In this document: in pieces, positions 59,993 to 64,000 of the stretch
Numbering within the stretch: the stretch's first letter is position 1
Layout: each line of letters opens with the position of its first letter
DNA from: Siderastrea siderea
Taxonomy: Eukaryota > Cnidaria > Anthozoa > Scleractinia > Rhizangiidae
Direction of reading: 5' to 3'
Assembly: GCA_964030785.1 (NCBI GenBank)
Contig: OZ034979.1
Coordinates: forward strand, 36,816,484 to 36,880,483
DNA length: 64,000 bases
Program-made: the position numbers and the translations under genes
The notes under the pieces: generated by a model
Databases searched by the model: none
The model's input: only the letters and a program-made list of their open reading frames with translations
Told to the model about the DNA's origin: nothing

Positions 59993-61588
59993 TCATTGTC
60001 TGAGAAAGTGTTCCAGAGGTTGGAAATGGAGGTCAACCGATTTGATGAAACTTGCTGCAGAAGTTAGCCTTGATGGGATATTCCAAAAGCCAATTTGCTT
60101 TTGTTTTCTAACTTTTGGTTGAAAAGTATCAGGGGGGTCCCATCTGGGGCCTTCAATTCACTGAAAATCTTGTTTTTTAAGGGGTAGGTTTAGAGTTCAA
60201 TAAAAACAAAACTAAAAATCCTTTGGACTCATTAATGGTATGGTGTGTTTCTGCTATAAATACTCTTTCAGTTCATATGTAGGGATTTGGCATAGAGGGA
60301 TCTGACAGTCTGGGGTCTGGCACTAGTTTTGGCCAGATTTTGAAGTGAAAACCTCTACCCAAATTTACCAAAGTTTACCCCTTTATATTTTTTAACTGCC
60401 AAACTAGCTAAAATTGATTCTTCTATCAAGAGCTACCCGAATGTAAATAGAATCCAAATCAATTGAGAAAAATTTGGCCCATTTATTTTTTAGGGGCTTT
60501 TAAGACCCATTTGCAGTCACACTCTCACATAACTCACATATTGTCAAAAGTAATAATTTAACATCCATCATAGCTTTATTTGTGTTTAAACACTTCAACT
60601 TGATTTAGTCAGGCCTATTTACAAAATCTGTGAGAAACAGTAGCTTTGCTTTGCTTTTAAACTTCCAGAACATTTTCCTATTACATAGGATGATGGTTGG
60701 ATCATGGACTCGTCTGTAAACCAATGTAGAATCATCAGGCAATGAGGTTTTATCATCAGGCAATGTGATTTGACGGCAGGATGGCTTTATTCGCACGATT
60801 TTGACAAATATATGCTTTTTTTGGAGTCGTCCTTGGAGAAGTTACTTTCCTCTAGGCCAAGCCAAGGACTTTTAAAAAAGCTAGGTAAGTAAAGCCAGGC
60901 TATGTTTGAAAGAATTGTCAGTATAACTAAGTGTAACAGCTAGACCATCTACTCCGTTATTTGAGTGCAAACTAGCTTTATAGTATTGTATATTTACCTT
61001 TCAAATAGAGCAAGATTGGTTTCTTGTACTGATTTTGTAGTTCTGCGGCCATTTAACAGACTCAAGTAGGGTTTAAAAGCAAGGTTACTGTTTCTCACAG
61101 ATTTTGTAAATAAAATAGAACTGACTAAATCAAGTTGAAGTGTTTAAACACAAATAAAGCTGTGATGGATGTTAAATTATTACTCTTGACAATATGTGAG
61201 TTATGTGAGGGTGTGACTGCAAATGGGTCTTAAAAGCCCCTAAAAAATAAATGGGCCAAATTTTTCTCAATTGATTTGGATTCTATTTACATTGGGGTAA
61301 CTCCTGATAGAAGAATCAATTTTAGCTAGTTTGGCAGTTAAAAAATATAAAGGAGTGAACTTTGGCAGATTTGGGTAGAGGTTTTCACTTCAAACCTGGC
61401 CAAAACTAGTGCCAGACCCCAGACTGTCAGATCCCTCTATGCCAAATCCCTACATATGAACTGAAAGAGTATTTATAGCAGAAGCACACCATACCATTTA
61501 TGAGTCCAAAGGATTTTTAGTTTTGTTTTTATTGACCTCTAAACCTACCCCTTAAAAAAACTGGAACACTTTCTCAGACAATGACAAT
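59993..61588. mobile_element. Large foldback element, about 1.6 kb
   Basis: Outer ends are TGTCATTGTCTGAGAAAGTG at left and its reverse complement at right. The main arms (60171-60660 and 61070-61562) are long, near-perfect inverted copies. The left arm carries about 150 bp (60019-60170) missing from the right. The loop (60661-61069) has no supported gene. No transposase. Inserted in the tandem array on both sides. Confidence 0.75.
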
Positions 61589-61599
61589 TAATTAAAGTT

Positions 61600-62200
61600 T
61601 TTATCTACAGACTCAAAAGATAGAACCACCTTGTACAGCATAATAAACAGTACCACAGGAAAGTACAGCTAGGTAGCTTTCATTTGAATGGTCACACTTT
61701 AGGATTTCATCCACAGACTCAAAAGTTAGAACCACCTTGTCAAGTATAATAAACAACACCCCAATGCTCAGTAGCCATCATTTCATGGTCGTACTGTAGG
61801 CTTTTATCGACAGATTCAAAAAGTAGAACCGCCTTGTCCCGCATAGTAAACAGCACCACAGGAAAGTACTGCTCAGCAGCTTTCATTTGAAAGGTAAAAC
61901 TTCAGGATTTTAACCACACTGATTCATACGTCAGAACCATATTGTACACCATAATAAATAGAACCACAGGAAAGTACTACTCAGTAGCTTTTATTTCAAT
62001 GGTTACTTGAATGGTAGGAGGATTTCAGTGATCCACAGAGTCACTGAAATGTGAGAACCACGGTTCCATTTTTTTCATTTGAACGCCGTGAACTGATTGC
62101 ATTTTAAAATTTCAGCCAAAGACCCATATGTAACTGATCTTGTACAGCATAATAAACGGTTCCACAGTTAAATGCTATTCAGCTTTCATACACGTTGTTT
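61600..62200. repeat. Tandem repeat array, right part (unit about 100 bp)
   Basis: About six imperfect units containing TTTCATTTGAATGGT, AGGATTTCATCCACAGACTC, AGAACCACCTTGTAC and CATAATAAAC.A..CCACAGGAAAGTACTGCTCAG. AATAAA-like motifs recur in every unit but no gene is seen. Confidence 0.75.
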
Positions 62201-63718
62201 CATTCCTCAGATCCTGAAACACACGTCGGGTATCGATATGTGAGCCTATACCAGTTGGCACTGATTTTAGGTATTCTCCTACAGAGTTGATGTTTTTTTT
62301 TTTTACTTTTGTCAGGGGCACCGAACGAGAAAATTTTAGCAAAATAATTAAAGTATCATTTTCTACTTTCTTATATTGTTTCAGGTCTTTTTGAAGGCAT
62401 ATTTGTGTAAGCTAACAGATTGATCTGTTCGGAGTTGTAAGCTGAAAATTAAGGCCGCAGAAAAATACAAGAACAGAATCCTATTCGCCGACTTTCTGAG
62501 CTGTTGAGAGCTCTCCGAAAATGCTAGCTGGCCTTATTTTACATTCTAAACGACGTATTTTTCCCTCCGAAAACAATAGGAATTAATCAGTCCCCTAGTT
62601 ACGAAGGTCTGATGATGGTTTGCAAAGAAATCTCTGGTTTACACTGCAATTAAATCCGAACATCTTAGGCGATTTAGGCCTTCCGAGCGGATATTCTACG
62701 AAACAAGCCGTTGGGTGGCGGCCCCTGTTTTGTATCAGACTTGTTACTGTATTCACAAATTAACAGCATGGTTTACGTTCTGAGGTGCTATCTACATTTC
62801 CTAAATAACGTGGTATGCTTGAAGAAGAACACACTTGATGGAAGAAAGAGGAAACTTCTACAAAGCACCTTCGTTTGGCTTATATATGTCTCTGTACATC
62901 ATGTTCATCACATAAGTTTCTCCTTGTAACTTTACATCCGTGTAACCTTTGCACGATCCCACTGAATTAAGAAAATACAACTCTACTTTTGTGGCTTCAA
63001 GTCCTCGAGTTTAATTCCCGTAAAAATCTAGCTCTGAAGAGGCTATTTTAATAAAGGTTATCAGCTCATTACATATAAAGGTTAATGCAAGATATTTTAA
63101 GGGCGACATTCTTCTATCAAATTTTATCAAAGCTTGCTCGGACCTGCAATTTGGATCTTTAGACTGCAGATATGTGTTTGGATAGTAAACATTACATGAT
63201 TAAAGCTGTAAACTCATTTTCTAGGCGAGTATACAATTATGCGATCTCAGTCGGGCGAGCCAAACACGCGACTGTTTACTGCGGTATACGGTAACAATAG
63301 GTTAAAAAAACCCTGAAAAACCTGTTCAAAACAGCATTTTAAAAGTCCGCACATGCCCGCAGTGCGGGCGGTTTATTATGTTTTCACGCACTAGGCACCA
63401 GTTTAATTATTTCCTGCACTAGAGCAGGTCACATGGTTACACTTTTTCCCGCACTTAGTATGGGACCACCCGTTGTATCATTCTAGTTTTGCTTCAAGTT
63501 CTGATTGGCTTCAACGCCTTATTTGTGTGTGTCGTCATTGAGCAATTGCAGATTATTCTGGTTTGATTTTATCACAGTTATTGGGAAATCACTCCATTTT
63601 AAATCAATGTGACTTTTTCTGTTAGCTCTCTGTTTGTGAACCGTTTCAGCCAATAAACTTCGTGTACTCGCCACTAGACATTGCTAGTCATTTTCGCTCC
63701 GTCGGTAACTCCAAAAAG
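62201..63718. other. Intergenic stretch; start of a further duplicated block
   Basis: 62280-62720 matches 2780-3560 (GGCATATTTGTGTAAGCTAA, AATTAATCAGTCCCCT). Otherwise no supported gene until 63719. Confidence 0.45.
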
Positions 63719-63785
63719 ATGCCACAAAACAACACCAACGGACGAAAAAGCATAAAAGGAGACCATACAACTCATGGATACACAG
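63719..63785 (+). CDS. Possible first exon at the window edge (MPQNNTNGRK...)
   Basis: An ATG opens 22 hydrophilic codons ending at CACAG/GTAAAG, a good donor in phase 1. A CCAAT box lies about 70 bases upstream. Later exons would lie near or beyond the window end. Confidence 0.4.
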
Positions 63786-63884
63786 GTAAAGGGTACTAGA
63801 ACTGTACACTATGTACACATGGCGTTCCGAGCCAATAATCAACGTGATAATAAGTCATCCAGACAAAATAAAGACGACCTCTTT

Positions 63885-64000
63885 GCAATCTGAAGCGATC
63901 CCCAAACAAGTGCAAAAAAGTTAAATGCTGTTCATGTTTGGAACACGGTTTAAAATGTTCCGCAGACGATTGCGCTACCATAAAGGCTATGGTCTCTAAT
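63885..64000 (+). CDS. Possible Cys-rich exon running off the window
   Basis: One plus-strand frame reads KCKKVKCCSCLEHGLKCSADDC, a dense cysteine pattern like a zinc cluster, open to the window end. I could not confirm a splice acceptor in phase with the exon at 63719. Confidence 0.3.

Overview
The window looks like animal nuclear DNA, most likely a cnidarian and probably an anthozoan: AT-rich, intron-bearing small genes with GT/AG splice sites, many short inverted-repeat transposons and a decayed LINE. Inside it sits one intact-ended, gene-dense mobile virus. The species cannot be named from sequence alone.

The central feature is a complete Polinton/Maverick (adintovirus-like) element at 32824-55990 (23,167 bp). 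It starts AG and ends CT, has 251-bp terminal inverted repeats that differ at one base, and is flanked by a perfect 6-bp target duplication (CATAAA). It landed in an older TTAA-flanked MITE and split it. It encodes a protein-primed DNA polymerase B with one in-frame stop, a retroviral-type integrase with a chromodomain, an FtsK/HerA-type packaging ATPase, an adenain-like protease, a double jelly-roll major capsid protein, a parvovirus-type phospholipase A2 and three paralogous penton-like proteins. A series of small, very basic proteins carry RGG motifs that look like adenain cleavage sites. Accessory genes encode a 2TM protein, a GRF-type zinc-finger protein, a SLOG-like protein that appears circularly permuted, a RING protein, two small paralogous proteins, and an Asp-rich/KRYRE-repeat protein.

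Layout of the element: most genes, including the whole morphogenesis block (55.7 to 40.2 kb), are on the minus strand. Short plus-strand units lie at 38.5-39.9, 51.9-52.6 and 53.7-54.5 kb. Genes are nearly back to back (TAATG, TGATG, TGAATG and 2-4 nt gaps), and TATA boxes about 30-50 nt upstream of starts mark the transcription units. Between the protease and ATPase genes is a 60-nt tRNA-like sequence with intact acceptor, D and T arms and Pol III A and B boxes. It lacks an anticodon arm and is followed by a T10 run.

The left flank (1-32.8 kb) holds a tandemly duplicated block with signal-peptide exons on the minus strand, several foldback elements and MITEs, a frameshifted pseudogene, a two-exon gene fragment near 17.1-17.8 kb, and a decayed LINE (19.8-23.0 kb). 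It also holds a four-exon small gene with a SUMO-interaction-like motif (28.6-29.4 kb) and a transmembrane-protein terminal exon (30.6-31.4 kb). The right flank (56-64 kb) carries another copy of the duplicated block, a tandem repeat array interrupted by a 1.6-kb foldback element, and what may be the start of another gene at the window edge.

All family assignments come from reading motifs in the translated sequence; no database search was run.
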